From Agreia sp. PsM10 (GTDB lineage: Bacteria; Actinomycetota; Actinomycetes; Actinomycetales; Microbacteriaceae), in the NCBI RefSeq assembly GCF_030433855.1, contig NZ_JARUXC010000023.1:1-32605 (forward strand): a stretch of DNA of 32,605 nt, given 5' to 3'. The notes beneath the pieces are model-generated. The model did not search any database, was not told where the DNA came from, and saw only the letters and a program-made list of their open reading frames with translations. Position numbers and translations under genes: made by a program. Positions within the stretch are counted from its first letter, which is position 1. Each line of letters starts with the position of its first letter. Below are positions 1 through 8,035 of the stretch, piece after piece.

Positions 1-27
1 GTGGGAGAGTAGGACACCGCCGGACTC
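1..27 (+). rRNA. rrf: 5S ribosomal RNA, 3' end only
   Basis: The first bases (GTGGGAGAGTAGGACACCGC and the following few) match the well-known 3' terminal part of actinobacterial 5S rRNA, the strand that closes helices I and V. The rest of the gene lies to the left of the window. The exact 3' end is estimated, within a few bases, from the usual position of the closing helix. A strong hairpin follows directly, as expected at the end of an rRNA operon. Confidence 0.8.
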
Positions 28-37
28 CTATTACACG

Positions 38-66
38 AATGGCCACCCCACACCGGGGTGGCCATT
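38..66 (+). terminator. Intrinsic terminator of the rRNA operon
   Basis: A perfect 12-bp stem (AATGGCCACCCC at 38-49 with its complement at 55-66) and a 5-base loop lie 11 bases after the 5S end. The stem begins with AAT and ends with ATT, followed by a short T-containing tail (ATTTCGC) rather than a long T run, as is common in GC-rich actinobacteria. Confidence 0.85.
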
Positions 67-115
67 TCGCGTTAACGGCGAATGCCCGCAGAGCGCGGCC
101 GTCTTGAGAGACGGG

Positions 116-121
116 TAAAGT
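116..121 (+). promoter_or_regulatory. Probable -10 box of the acyl-CoA ligase gene (leaderless)
   Basis: TAAAGT lies 6 bases before the GTG start at 128, so transcription would begin at or next to the start codon. No Shine-Dalgarno sequence is visible and no clear -35 box was found. It belongs to the series of such boxes in this window. Confidence 0.45.
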
Positions 122-127
122 CGTAGG

Positions 128-1834
128 GTGCTCAGAGCAGAGAATCATCCCGAATCACCCCGACCATGGCTCGCGAGCTATCCGTCCGGACAGGACTCCG
201 ACATCCCGGAGATCACCTTCCGGTCGATTCCGGAACTGGTCGCGGCCACGTGCGAGAAGTTCGGCGATCAGCCGGCGTTCTCCAACATGGGGCACGCGCT
301 GTCGTTCCGCGAGGTCGACCAGCTGTCCGATCGTATGGCCGCGTTCTACCAGAAGGAACTGGGCCTCATTCCGGGTGACCGTATCGTCATCCAGCTGCCC
401 AACCTGCTGCAGTTCCCTGTCGCGATGTTCGGTGCGCTGAAGGCGGGACTCGTCGTCGTCAACGCCAACCCCCTGTACACCGCTCACGAGCTCAAGTCGA
501 TCCTCGTCGACTCCGGCGCCGTGGCCATCGTCGTGCTCGAGAACTTCGCCGTGACGCTCGACCAGGAGATCGGCGGCACCGACATCCGGCACGTCATCCT
601 GACGTCGGTAGGAGACCTGCTACCGCTGCCTCAGCGCGCCTTCACCAACTTCGCCGTGCGCTACGTGAAGAAGATGGTTCCGGCTCACTCCCTGGCGGGA
701 ACGATCTCCTTCCGCGACGCCCTCAGCAGGGGAGCGCAGCTGGTTCTCGATCCTCCCAGCATCGCGCCCGAAGACCTGGCCTTCCTGCAGTACACGGGCG
801 GCACGACGGGCGGTACGAAGGCGGCCATGCTGACGCACTACAACATGCTGGCGAACCAGTTCCAGATCATGGGTCCCATTCGTGTGGCGCTGCAGGAGGG
901 GGCGGAGACGGTGATCGCTGCCCTTCCGCTCTACCACGTGTTCTGTCTGACGGTGAACTGCCTGGGCTTCTTCCACTTCGGAGCCCACAACGTGCTCATC
1001 ACGAATCCCCGTGAGACGGATGCCCTCATCAAGACCGTCGCGAAGTACCGGCCGAGCGTTCTGATCCTCGTGAGCACACTAGCCGCCGCGCTGCTCGACA
1101 GGCCGAACTTCGACACCCTCGACTTTGCTCCGCTGAAGCTCAGTGTGGCCGGAGGCATGGCCCTGCGCACGCAGGTCGCCGAAGAATGGGAGCGGAGAAC
1201 GGGTACCCAGATGGTCGAGGGATACGGCCTGACCGAGGCGTCTCCCGTCGTATCGGTCAACCCCACCGTGGGCACCGCCCGTCTCGGCACGATCGGACTT
1301 CCGCTGCCGTCGACGTACGTGGAGATCCGGGACGACGACGATCACCCCGTCGCGCTCGGCGAACGAGGCGAGCTGGTGATCTTCGGCCCTCAGATCATGA
1401 AGGGGTACTGGAACAAGCCGGAGGAGACCGCGAAGACGATCGGGCCCGACGGATGGCTGCACACCGGCGACGTGGCGATCATGGACGCGGACGGCTACGT
1501 GACCATCGTCGACCGCATGAAGGACATGATCGTCGTGGGCGGCTTCAACGTGTATCCGGCGGAGGTCGAGGAGGCTGTGCTCAGCGACCCCCGGGTCAAG
1601 GAGGCGGGCGTCATCGGCGTGAACGACGAGCACTCCGGCGAGACCGTGAAGCTGTTCGTCGTGCGCCAGGATCCGTCGTTGACCGAGGCGGACATCCGGG
1701 GGTACCTCAAGGAACGCCTGGCCGGCTACAAGCGGCCGAAGTACATCGTGTTCCGTGACGAACTGCCCAAGACGAACGTGGGCAAGATCCTGAGGCGCGA
1801 ACTGCGTGAGCCGGGAGACTCGGGCTCGCGATAG
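128..1834 (+). CDS. Long-chain fatty acid--CoA ligase (AMP-forming)
   Basis: This 568-residue cytoplasmic enzyme belongs to the ANL superfamily (FadD group), which activates fatty acids to acyl-CoA through an acyl-adenylate. The AMP-binding loop YTGGTTGGTK is at residues 222-231, followed by the EGYGLTEASP adenine-binding motif, the GWLHTGD motif, and near residue 557 the C-terminal KTNVGKILRRE motif holding the catalytic lysine. Length is normal for FadD (about 550-570). The loop reads GGTK where many homologues have VSKG, but the lysine is kept. The N-terminal PRPWLASYP is typical of actinobacterial FadD and supports the GTG at 128; no ribosome binding site is seen, and a TAAAGT box 6 bases upstream suggests a leaderless message. 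The gene follows the rRNA terminator and is probably transcribed alone or with the small gene at 1901. Chain-length preference cannot be read from the sequence. Confidence 0.9.
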   Translation: MLRAENHPESPRPWLASYPSGQDSDIPEITFRSIPELVAATCEKFGDQPAFSNMGHALSFREVDQLSDRMAAFYQKELGLIPGDRIVIQLPNLLQFPVAMFGALKAGLVVVNANPLYTAHELKSILVDSGAVAIVVLENFAVTLDQEIGGTDIRHVILTSVGDLLPLPQRAFTNFAVRYVKKMVPAHSLAGTISFRDALSRGAQLVLDPPSIAPEDLAFLQYTGGTTGGTKAAMLTHYNMLANQFQIMGPIRVALQEGAETVIAALPLYHVFCLTVNCLGFFHFGAHNVLITNPRETDALIKTVAKYRPSVLILVSTLAAALLDRPNFDTLDFAPLKLSVAGGMALRTQVAEEWERRTGTQMVEGYGLTEASPVVSVNPTVGTARLGTIGLPLPSTYVEIRDDDDHPVALGERGELVIFGPQIMKGYWNKPEETAKTIGPDGWLHTGDVAIMDADGYVTIVDRMKDMIVVGGFNVYPAEVEEAVLSDPRVKEAGVIGVNDEHSGETVKLFVVRQDPSLTEADIRGYLKERLAGYKRPKYIVFRDELPKTNVGKILRRELREPGDSGSR

Positions 1835-1900
1835 TCTGGGAGAACAGTCTTTTTCACGCGGCGTAAGCGGTGCCGCCCCGAACGAACGGTAGTTGTTTCC

Positions 1901-2080
1901 ATGAGAGTGATCGTCTTCGTCCTGTGCCTGGCAGCCTTCGTCGTCGGGATGGTTGTGATGGCGTACGCATTCAATGGCGAGGGCGGATTCGTCGGAGAAG
2001 TGTTCGTGGGCGGCGTGCTGCTCTCGTCGGCCGCGGTCTTCGTGCCTATGAGCGTTCTGCGCTGGCTCGACCGCGCCTAG
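1901..2080 (+). CDS. Small two-helix membrane protein, unknown function
   Basis: An ATG at 1901 opens a 59-codon frame ending in TAG at 2078-2080. The product starts MRVIVFVLCLAAFVVGMVVM, a hydrophobic helix (about residues 3-23), then a short glycine-rich turn with acidic residues (NGEGGFVGE), a second hydrophobic segment (about 33-50), and the basic end LRWLDRA. This is a plausible small integral membrane protein with both ends inside. It lies 66 bases after the acyl-CoA ligase on the same strand. Codon third positions are GC-rich as in neighbouring genes, which supports real coding. No Shine-Dalgarno sequence is evident; TAGTTG just before the ATG could be part of a weak -10. I do not recognise a family. 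Confidence 0.6.
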   Translation: MRVIVFVLCLAAFVVGMVVMAYAFNGEGGFVGEVFVGGVLLSSAAVFVPMSVLRWLDRA

Positions 2081-2112
2081 TTACTAGCGCCTAGCGCCGA
2101 GCGGCCGACGCG

Positions 2113-3609
2113 TCACCAGGCGGCGGGCTTGTAGTCCTTCAAGAAGACTCCATGCAGGTCTTCGCCGGCCTCGCCCTGAACGATCGGGTCGTACACCCGG
2201 GCCGCGCCATCCACGAGGTCGAGCGGGGCATGGAAGCCCTCCTCCGCCAGTCGGACCTTGGTGGGGTGGGGTCGCTCGTCGGTGATCCAGCCGGTGTCGA
2301 CGCTGGTCATCAGGATTCCGTCGTTCTCGAGCATCTCGCCGGCACTGGTTCGGGTGAGCATGTTCATCGCCGCCTTGGCCATGTTCGTGTGCGGGTGCCC
2401 CGGACCTTTGTAGCGGCGGCCGAACTGGCCCTCCATGGCCGAGACGTTGACGATGTACTTGCGGCGCGCGGGCGACGCCGCGAGCACGGGACGCAGGCGG
2501 CTCACCAGAATGAACGGCGCCGTGGTGTTGGCGAGCTGAACCTCGAGCATCTCGAGCGGGTCGACGTGCTCCACGTTCTGGGTCCAGCTGTTCACGTCGT
2601 GCAGGTCGGGAACGAGGCCGCCGGCGTCGATCGCGGTTCCGGCCGCCAGACGGTCGAGCGAGCTCGATCCCGGCGCCATCGCGAGGCTCGTCAGCTCCGA
2701 GGCCGTGAGCTTGTCGGCGACGAGCGCGGTCGATCCGAGGATGGGGTGCGCGGCCACGGAGGCCGCCAGCGCCTGCGGGTGCGGATCGTTGGTGTGACCG
2801 AAGGTGACCAGCTCGGGCAGGGGCCTGTCGGTGGGCAGCGGCTCCAGCTCGGCGTCGGTCAGCGGTGCGTACGACCCGGGGGAGCGCTTGACCGTCTGGG
2901 CGGCGTTGTTGATGAGGATGTCGAGGGGCCCGTCTGCGGCGACCGCATCGGCGAGGGCGATGACCTGGGCCGGATCGCGCAGATCGATGCCGACGACCTT
3001 CAGCCGGTGCACCCATTCGGAGGCGTCGGGAAGGCTGGAGAAACGGCGAACGGCGTCGCGCGGAAAGCGGGTCGTGATCGTGGTGTGCGCCCCGTCGCGC
3101 AGCAGACGCAGGGCGATGTACATGCCGATCTTCGCGCGTCCGCCGGTGAGCAGCGCCCGCTTGCCCGTGAGATCGGTGCGGGCATCCCTTTTCGCGTGGC
3201 TCATGGCCGCGCAATCGGGGCAGAGCTGGTGGTAGAACGCGTCGACCACGGTGTAGTGCTGCTTGCAGATGTAGCAGGCGCGCGACTTGAGCAGCGTGCC
3301 TGCCGTGGGCGCCTCGGTGGTCGTGGCGAGCGGGATGCCCCGGGTCTCGTCATCGATGCGATCGGATGCGCCGGTGGCGGTGGCGGCCACGACAGCCCTG
3401 TCGGCCGCGGCGATGCGGGCCCGCTTCTCCTGTCGGCCATGGTTCTTGACGGCCTTGAACATCTTGGCGGTCGCGCGGCGCACGGCCACGAAATCCGGAT
3501 GCTCCTGCTCGAGTGTGTGCAGCTGGGCCAGTACCCGCAGGGTCACCTCGAGTTCGTCGGCGGTGAAGCCGCTCTGCGGCGCTTCGGGGTCTGGGGGCAG
3601 GTCTGTCAT
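2113..3609 (-). CDS. SDR-like oxidoreductase with N-terminal Cys4 cluster and no catalytic Tyr
   Basis: The product has 498 residues, about twice a classical short-chain dehydrogenase. An N-terminal helical, charged region (about 1-100) is followed by CYIC (C112, C115) and CPDC (C130, C133), a likely zinc knuckle. The Rossmann fold starts near 150 with the cofactor motif TGGRAKIG (155-162); NNAAQ follows at 234-238. An extra segment of about 100 residues (roughly 245-350) separates this from the NVS serine (S390). At the active site the usual YxxxK reads TNMAK (T408, K412), so the catalytic tyrosine is replaced by threonine; the codon is ACG. It may therefore bind NAD(P)(H) without normal SDR catalysis, or use another residue (Y400 is nearby). 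It is divergent from the Nudix gene with a 47-base spacer. ATG start; a TAGAAT box lies 9 bases upstream. The substrate is unknown. Confidence 0.8.
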   Translation of the reverse strand: MTDLPPDPEAPQSGFTADELEVTLRVLAQLHTLEQEHPDFVAVRRATAKMFKAVKNHGRQEKRARIAAADRAVVAATATGASDRIDDETRGIPLATTTEAPTAGTLLKSRACYICKQHYTVVDAFYHQLCPDCAAMSHAKRDARTDLTGKRALLTGGRAKIGMYIALRLLRDGAHTTITTRFPRDAVRRFSSLPDASEWVHRLKVVGIDLRDPAQVIALADAVAADGPLDILINNAAQTVKRSPGSYAPLTDAELEPLPTDRPLPELVTFGHTNDPHPQALAASVAAHPILGSTALVADKLTASELTSLAMAPGSSSLDRLAAGTAIDAGGLVPDLHDVNSWTQNVEHVDPLEMLEVQLANTTAPFILVSRLRPVLAASPARRKYIVNVSAMEGQFGRRYKGPGHPHTNMAKAAMNMLTRTSAGEMLENDGILMTSVDTGWITDERPHPTKVRLAEEGFHAPLDLVDGAARVYDPIVQGEAGEDLHGVFLKDYKPAAW

Positions 3610-3618
3610 AACCGGACG

Positions 3619-3624
3619 ATTCTA
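3619..3624 (-). promoter_or_regulatory. Probable -10 box of the SDR-like gene
   Basis: On the minus strand TAGAAT lies 9 bases before the ATG at 3609. No Shine-Dalgarno sequence separates them, so a 5' leader of only a few bases or none is likely. No convincing -35 box is seen. Confidence 0.4.
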
Positions 3625-3644
3625 CCCGCGCCCGCTCGGCACCA

Positions 3645-3650
3645 TAGTCT
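3645..3650 (+). promoter_or_regulatory. Probable -10 box of the Nudix gene (leaderless)
   Basis: TAGTCT ends 6 bases before the ATG at 3657, the spacing expected if transcription starts at the start codon. There is no Shine-Dalgarno sequence and no clear -35 box. Confidence 0.45.
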
Positions 3651-3656
3651 CGTCTT

Positions 3657-4124
3657 ATGGCGACTCCAGATTTCGTATTGGCCCTGCGCGAGAAGATCGG
3701 CAACGCTCCTCTGTGGCTCTCCGGCATCACGGCCGTGGTCACGCATGAGGGCAGCGTGCTCATGGTGCGGCGTGCCGACAACGGCGCCTGGACTCCCGTC
3801 ACGGGCATCATCGATCCCGGGGAGCAGCCCGCGACGGCGGCGGCCCGGGAAGTGCTCGAGGAGGCCGGCGTCGTGGCCGTCGCCGAACGGCTCTCCTGGG
3901 TGCACACGCTCCCGATGCTGACCTATGAGAACGGCGACCAGACCGAGTACCTCGATCTCACGTTCCGCATGCGCTACGTCTCCGGCGATCCCTATCCGGC
4001 AGACGGAGAGAACACCGAGGCCCGCTGGTTCGCGTTGGACTCCCTGCCGGAGATGTCGCTCGACATGCGCACGCGCATCCGGTACGCCCTCGACGATATC
4101 GAGCCGGCGCGTTTCGAGCTGTAG
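3657..4124 (+). CDS. Nudix hydrolase
   Basis: This 155-residue protein carries a complete Nudix box at residues 50-72: G50, E56, then REVLEEAGV (64-72), matching Gx5Ex7REUxEExGU with all metal-binding glutamates present. Nudix enzymes hydrolyse nucleoside diphosphates linked to another group (for example oxidised nucleotides, ADP-ribose, NADH). The segment after the box (YENGDQTEYLDLTFRMRYVSG) resembles actinobacterial Nudix proteins often labelled MutT-like, but the substrate cannot be assigned. The ATG at 3657 is the only sensible start; a TAGTCT box 6 bases upstream suggests a leaderless transcript. It is divergent from the SDR-like gene. Confidence 0.88.
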   Translation: MATPDFVLALREKIGNAPLWLSGITAVVTHEGSVLMVRRADNGAWTPVTGIIDPGEQPATAAAREVLEEAGVVAVAERLSWVHTLPMLTYENGDQTEYLDLTFRMRYVSGDPYPADGENTEARWFALDSLPEMSLDMRTRIRYALDDIEPARFEL

Positions 4125-4148
4125 AGCCTCGGCCCCTGTGGCGCGTCG

Positions 4149-4583
4149 TTATTCGACGACGGCGATCACGATCGACAGCACGACGCTGAGCACTCCGACC
4201 CCGAGGAAGATGTAGCCGAGAAGGCGCAGCAGATGGCCTTCCCTGTGCGCGGGGTCGGTGCGGGCCTGGTCGGGGCGTCTCGGGTTGACGAAGACGGTGA
4301 CGTCGTCGCCCTCCTCGAGATGAGCCGTCTCCTCGGTGTCTGCGGGCAGCTCGTAGAGGTGCCCGTCGGTGCCCAGCCACCGGAAGACGTGGGCGGCCGA
4401 GGAGTCGTCGCCCGGCGCATCCGGAATCGGCTGGCGGGAGACGATGACGGCCATGGTCTCGGTCCAGCCGCTGAACGCGAGGCGGCGAACGTAGCCTCCG
4501 ATCAGCAGCGGCACGCCGATGATCAGGCCGACCCACGACAGCACCTCCAAGACGAGCGAGGCAGCGTCGAGGGGCGTGGTCAT
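4149..4583 (-). CDS. DUF3592-like membrane protein
   Basis: A 144-residue protein with one N-terminal membrane helix (about 10-30), a soluble middle part, and a second helix at the C-terminus (about 118-143). The middle contains a short beta-rich stretch beginning WTETMAVIVSRQ and the segment EEGDDVTVFVNPRRPDQAR; this layout (helix, domain, helix, with a V-x-V-x-x-NP-x-x-P type motif) resembles the DUF3592 family of unknown function. The family match is from memory of the pattern and is tentative. It lies 18 bases after the ligD stop on the same strand but has its own TAAAAT box 7 bases before the ATG, so separate transcription is likely. No link to DNA repair is implied by the sequence. Confidence 0.7.
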   Translation of the reverse strand: MTTPLDAASLVLEVLSWVGLIIGVPLLIGGYVRRLAFSGWTETMAVIVSRQPIPDAPGDDSSAAHVFRWLGTDGHLYELPADTEETAHLEEGDDVTVFVNPRRPDQARTDPAHREGHLLRLLGYIFLGVGVLSVVLSIVIAVVE

Positions 4584-4590
4584 GGAATCG

Positions 4591-4596
4591 ATTTTA
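4591..4596 (-). promoter_or_regulatory. Probable -10 box of the DUF3592-like gene (leaderless)
   Basis: TAAAAT on the minus strand, 7 bases before the ATG at 4583, lies in the 18-base gap after ligD. In such GC-rich sequence this is a near-consensus box. No Shine-Dalgarno sequence and no clear -35 box. Confidence 0.5.
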
Positions 4597-4601
4597 GGGG
4601 T

Positions 4602-7022
4602 CTATGCGGGCCGAGGATCTTCGATCACGACGTCGTCGGGCTTCTTGTCGACGCGCCACCCGCGCCAGACCGGTTGGCGCAGGCGGTTCGTCGACGTCCA
4701 CTCCGCGAACTCCACCTCGCCGACGTCGGACGGCGTGACCCAGTGGGCGTCGCGCGCATCGGCCGCCGGCACATCCTCGGCGGGTGAGGTCTTGCGCTCC
4801 ATACGGGAGAACTTCGCCTGCAGCTCTGCGAGGTCGCGCTCGCTGAAGCCCGTGCCGACGCGTCCGGCGTAGCGCAGCCCGCCATCCTGGGGAACGGCGA
4901 GCAGCAGGGAACCGATGGTGTTCGCCCGCCTGCCCGCGCCCGGCCTCCAGCCGACGACCACGACCTCCTGGGTCTTGTGGAGCTTCAGCTTGACCCAGGC
5001 GGGCGAGCGCTTGCCCGGCCTGTAGGTGGAGTCGCGCTTCTTCGCGACGACGCCCTCCAGATGCAGCTCGGCGCTCGCGGCGAGCGCCTCGTCGAGGTTG
5101 CCCTCATAGGCGGGCGGACACTGCACGAGCGAGGATGCGTCGGTCTGCACGATGTCGTCCAGTGCCTGCCGTCGGTCGTCGTAGTCGCGGGACATGAGCG
5201 ATTCCGATCCCCGTTCGAGCGCGTCGAAGACGAAGTAGTGGGCTCGTGTCTCTGCGATCGCGCGTTCGACCTCGGCCTTCTTCGTGAGCTTCATGCGGCC
5301 CTGAAGGCGCCCGAAGTCAGGCCGGCCCCGGGAGTCGAGTGCGACGATCTCGCCGTCGAGCACGCAGTCGATGGAGGCGTCGATCGATTGCGTCACAGCC
5401 TCGGCGATGTCGGGGAAGCTGCGGGTGAGGTCGTTGCCGTTGCGACTCGTGAGCCGAACGACGCCGCCCTCGACCCGGGCGATTGCGCGGAGGCCGTCCC
5501 ATTTCATCTCGAAGGCCCAGCCCGCGGGCGAGTCGTCGGCACGCACCGACTCCGCCGTTCCCAGCGTCGCGAGCATGGGCGACAGGGGGGTCTGCTTCGC
5601 GACCGGATGCGATGGGCTCGGTTCCTGGACCGGGTCCATCAGGTGGATCAGCCAGTTGTTCTCCGCCCTGCCGCCGCCGCCGGTGTGGATGAGCGCGAAT
5701 CTGCGCGGCTCGCCGAGCCCCGACGGCTTCGTGCCGGTGAGGGTGGCGATCACCTCTTTCCCGTCGCGCCACTTCTCGAGCTCGTAGGTGCCGGCATCCC
5801 AGATGTTCACCTCGCCACCCCCGTATTCGCCGGCCGGGATCGTGCCTTCGAACGAGCCGTAGGCGAGCGGGTGGTCCTCGGTCTGCACGGCGAGGTGATT
5901 CTGAGTCTTGGAGGTCGGCACTCCTTTCGGAAGGGCCCAGCTCACGAGCACGCCGTCGTGCTCGAGTCGGAAGTCGTAGTGCAGCCGCCGGGCGTGGTGC
6001 TCCTGGATGACGAACGACTGCCCCTCGGTCGGCTCAGCGGCCTCACTGGGCACGGGCTCGGGCGTCTTGGATGCGTCGCGCTTGCGCCTGTAGGTCGCGA
6101 GCCGGTCGGTCGTGGGCTCCAGCGCGTCGAGGTGCCCCTTCACCAGGTCGGCCAGTGGATCGCCTCGGCGCTTCACTCGCCGCAGCACCTCCTGGAAATC
6201 GAGCTGGGCGAGAGACGGGCTGGCCAGTTCGCGCCAGGTGCGAGGCGCGGCGACCATCGGATGCGAGCGGCCCCGCAGCGAGTACGGCGTGATCGTGGTC
6301 TTCGAACCATTGTTCTGACTCCAGTCGACGAGCACCTTGCCGCGGCGCAGCTCCTTCTTCATGTCGCTGACGATGAGGTCGGGATGAGCGGCCTCGAGGG
6401 CGCGGGCGAGCTCGTGCGCGACCGCGGATACCTCATCCGAGGTCTGCCTGCCGTCGAGGGCGGCGTAGAGGTGGATTCCCTTCGACCCGCTCGTGACGGG
6501 CATGGGGTCGAGCCCCATGTCGCGCAGGATCGCGCGGGCCTGAATGGCGACCTCCGCGCACTCCTGCAGGCCGGCACCCTCGCCGGGGTCGAGGTCGAGC
6601 ACGAGGCGGTCGGGGTTCTTCGCCTCGCCGGTTCGCGCGAAGCGCCACTGCGGAACGTGGATCTCGAGGGCCGCGATCTGGCCGAACCAGGTGAGGGTGG
6701 CGAGGTTGTTGACCAGCGCGTAATCGTTCGAGTGGTTCTTGTGCTCGATCGTGCCGCGCGGAATCCAGTCGGGCGTCGAATCGTCGAGGTTCTTCTGGAA
6801 GAACATCTCGCCCGGATGCTCGTCGGTTCCGACTCCATTGACCCACCTCTTGCGTGTGGCGGGCCTCGCTCGGGAATGCGGGATCAGCACGTGCGCGATC
6901 GACGCGTAGTAGTCGAGCACCTCACCCTTCGTCGTGCCCGTCTCGGGATACAGCACCTTGTCGAGGTTGGTCAGGGTGAGGCGCTGGCCGCCCACCGACA
7001 CCACCTGTTTCGTCGCGCTCAT
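4602..7022 (-). CDS. ligD: Multifunctional NHEJ DNA ligase LigD (polymerase-phosphoesterase-ligase)
   Basis: An 806-residue end-joining enzyme with three domains in the order known from mycobacteria. The primase-like polymerase domain (about 1-290) has the metal-binding pair D143 and D145 in LDLDPGEG. The 3'-phosphoesterase domain starts near F337 (FVIQEHHARRLHYDFRLEHDG) and runs to about 480. The ATP-dependent ligase domain (about 500-800) has the nucleotidyl-lysine K507 in EMKWDG and motif V EGVVAKKRD. All key residues seen are intact. It joins double-strand breaks together with Ku, filling and trimming ends. The start is well supported: AGGAGA (minus strand, 7031-7036) lies 8 bases before the ATG. 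ku is divergent across a 65-base spacer, which must hold both promoters. Confidence 0.96.
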   Translation of the reverse strand: MSATKQVVSVGGQRLTLTNLDKVLYPETGTTKGEVLDYYASIAHVLIPHSRARPATRKRWVNGVGTDEHPGEMFFQKNLDDSTPDWIPRGTIEHKNHSNDYALVNNLATLTWFGQIAALEIHVPQWRFARTGEAKNPDRLVLDLDPGEGAGLQECAEVAIQARAILRDMGLDPMPVTSGSKGIHLYAALDGRQTSDEVSAVAHELARALEAAHPDLIVSDMKKELRRGKVLVDWSQNNGSKTTITPYSLRGRSHPMVAAPRTWRELASPSLAQLDFQEVLRRVKRRGDPLADLVKGHLDALEPTTDRLATYRRKRDASKTPEPVPSEAAEPTEGQSFVIQEHHARRLHYDFRLEHDGVLVSWALPKGVPTSKTQNHLAVQTEDHPLAYGSFEGTIPAGEYGGGEVNIWDAGTYELEKWRDGKEVIATLTGTKPSGLGEPRRFALIHTGGGGRAENNWLIHLMDPVQEPSPSHPVAKQTPLSPMLATLGTAESVRADDSPAGWAFEMKWDGLRAIARVEGGVVRLTSRNGNDLTRSFPDIAEAVTQSIDASIDCVLDGEIVALDSRGRPDFGRLQGRMKLTKKAEVERAIAETRAHYFVFDALERGSESLMSRDYDDRRQALDDIVQTDASSLVQCPPAYEGNLDEALAASAELHLEGVVAKKRDSTYRPGKRSPAWVKLKLHKTQEVVVVGWRPGAGRRANTIGSLLLAVPQDGGLRYAGRVGTGFSERDLAELQAKFSRMERKTSPAEDVPAADARDAHWVTPSDVGEVEFAEWTSTNRLRQPVWRGWRVDKKPDDVVIEDPRPA

Positions 7023-7087
7023 GCTGACATTCTCCTCATGCGCCGGGGGTCAAGGGCTAGTGCTTGCGCCGCAAGAGGAGTTCACTC

Positions 7088-8026
7088 GTGTCTATGAGAG
7101 CGATCTGGAAGGGCGCCGTCACGTTCGGCCTCGTGAACGTGCCGGTCAAGGTGTACGCCGCGACTGAAGACCACGACCTCGCGCTGCACCAGGTGCACGA
7201 CGAGGACGGTGGGCGCATCCGGTACCAGCGACGCTGCGAGATCTGCGGCAAGGTCGTGGACTACGCCCACATCGACAAGGCCTACGACGACGGCGAACGC
7301 ACCGTCGTTCTCACGGGCGACGACCTGGCGAGCCTGCCCGAGGAGAAGAGCCGCGAGATCGATGTCGTCGAGTTCGTGCCGAGCGACCAGATCGACCCGA
7401 TCATGCTCGACCGCAGCTACTTTCTCGAACCCGACTCCTCGTCGGCCAAATCGTACGTTCTGCTGAGGCGCACCCTCGAGCAGACCGACCGCACGGCGAT
7501 TGTGCACTTCGCCCTGCGCCAGAAGACCAGACTCGGTGCTCTGCGGGTGCACGGCGACGTTCTGATGCTGCAATCCCTTCTCTGGTCGGACGAGGTGCGG
7601 GAGGCGACGTTCCCCGCGCTCGACGAGCGGGTGCGCATCACCGCGAAGGAGCTCGAGATGTCGAGCGCACTCGTCGACAGCTTCGCCAGCGACTTCTCGC
7701 CCGAGGACTTCACCGACGACTACCAGGAGCAGTTGCGAACGCTCATCGACGCAAAACTCGAGCAGGGGGAGGCCCTCGACACCGATGTGACGTTCGGCGA
7801 GCAGCCCGAGAAGGAGTCGGGCGGCGAGGTGATCGACCTCATGGAGGCATTGCGGCGCAGCGTGGAGCGGAATGCGGCGAAGAAGACGTCGACGAAGAAA
7901 CCCGCTGCGAAGAAGAGCCCGGCCAAGAAGAGCCCGGCGACGAAGAAACAGGCCGCATCGACGCCCACGGCGAAGAAGTCCGTGCCGAAGAAGGAGCCCG
8001 CGACCGAGAAGAAGCGCCGGGCGTAG
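7088..8026 (+). CDS. ku: NHEJ DNA end-binding protein Ku
   Basis: The product (312 residues from the GTG at 7088) begins MSMRAIWKGAVTFGLVNVPVK, the hallmark of bacterial Ku. Ku forms a homodimeric ring on broken DNA ends and recruits LigD. The core covers about residues 1-260. From about 262 to the end there is a 51-residue tail made largely of Lys, Ala, Pro, Ser and Thr, with repeated AKKSP-like units; such basic tails are known in several actinobacterial Ku proteins and help DNA binding. Start choice: AGGAG at 7076-7080 is 7 bases before GTG 7088 and 13 before ATG 7094; the GTG is favoured, giving two extra residues. An in-frame ATG lies upstream of the ribosome binding site and is unlikely. 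The stop TAG overlaps a possible -10 box of the next gene. Confidence 0.95.
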   Translation: MSMRAIWKGAVTFGLVNVPVKVYAATEDHDLALHQVHDEDGGRIRYQRRCEICGKVVDYAHIDKAYDDGERTVVLTGDDLASLPEEKSREIDVVEFVPSDQIDPIMLDRSYFLEPDSSSAKSYVLLRRTLEQTDRTAIVHFALRQKTRLGALRVHGDVLMLQSLLWSDEVREATFPALDERVRITAKELEMSSALVDSFASDFSPEDFTDDYQEQLRTLIDAKLEQGEALDTDVTFGEQPEKESGGEVIDLMEALRRSVERNAAKKTSTKKPAAKKSPAKKSPATKKQAASTPTAKKSVPKKEPATEKKRRA

Positions 8027-8029
8027 TGT
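8024..8029 (+). promoter_or_regulatory. Possible -10 box overlapping the ku stop codon
   Basis: TAGTGT begins with the ku stop codon TAG and ends 6 bases before the GTG start at 8036. This is the spacing seen at other leaderless-type starts in the window. No Shine-Dalgarno sequence precedes the GTG; no clear -35 box. Confidence 0.35.
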
Positions 8030-8035
8030 GGGTGG

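Noticed and set aside
1835-1860. Possible terminator with CTTTTTC after the acyl-CoA ligase gene
   Set aside because: Only a 5-bp stem (AGACT/AGTCT) could be formed near it, too weak to list.
2152-3921. A 589-codon plus-strand frame opposite the SDR-like gene and running into the Nudix gene
   Set aside because: It has no recognisable motif and covers two convincing genes in other frames.
4977-7097. A 706-codon plus-strand frame opposite ligD
   Set aside because: ligD shows complete catalytic motifs on the other strand; this frame shows none.
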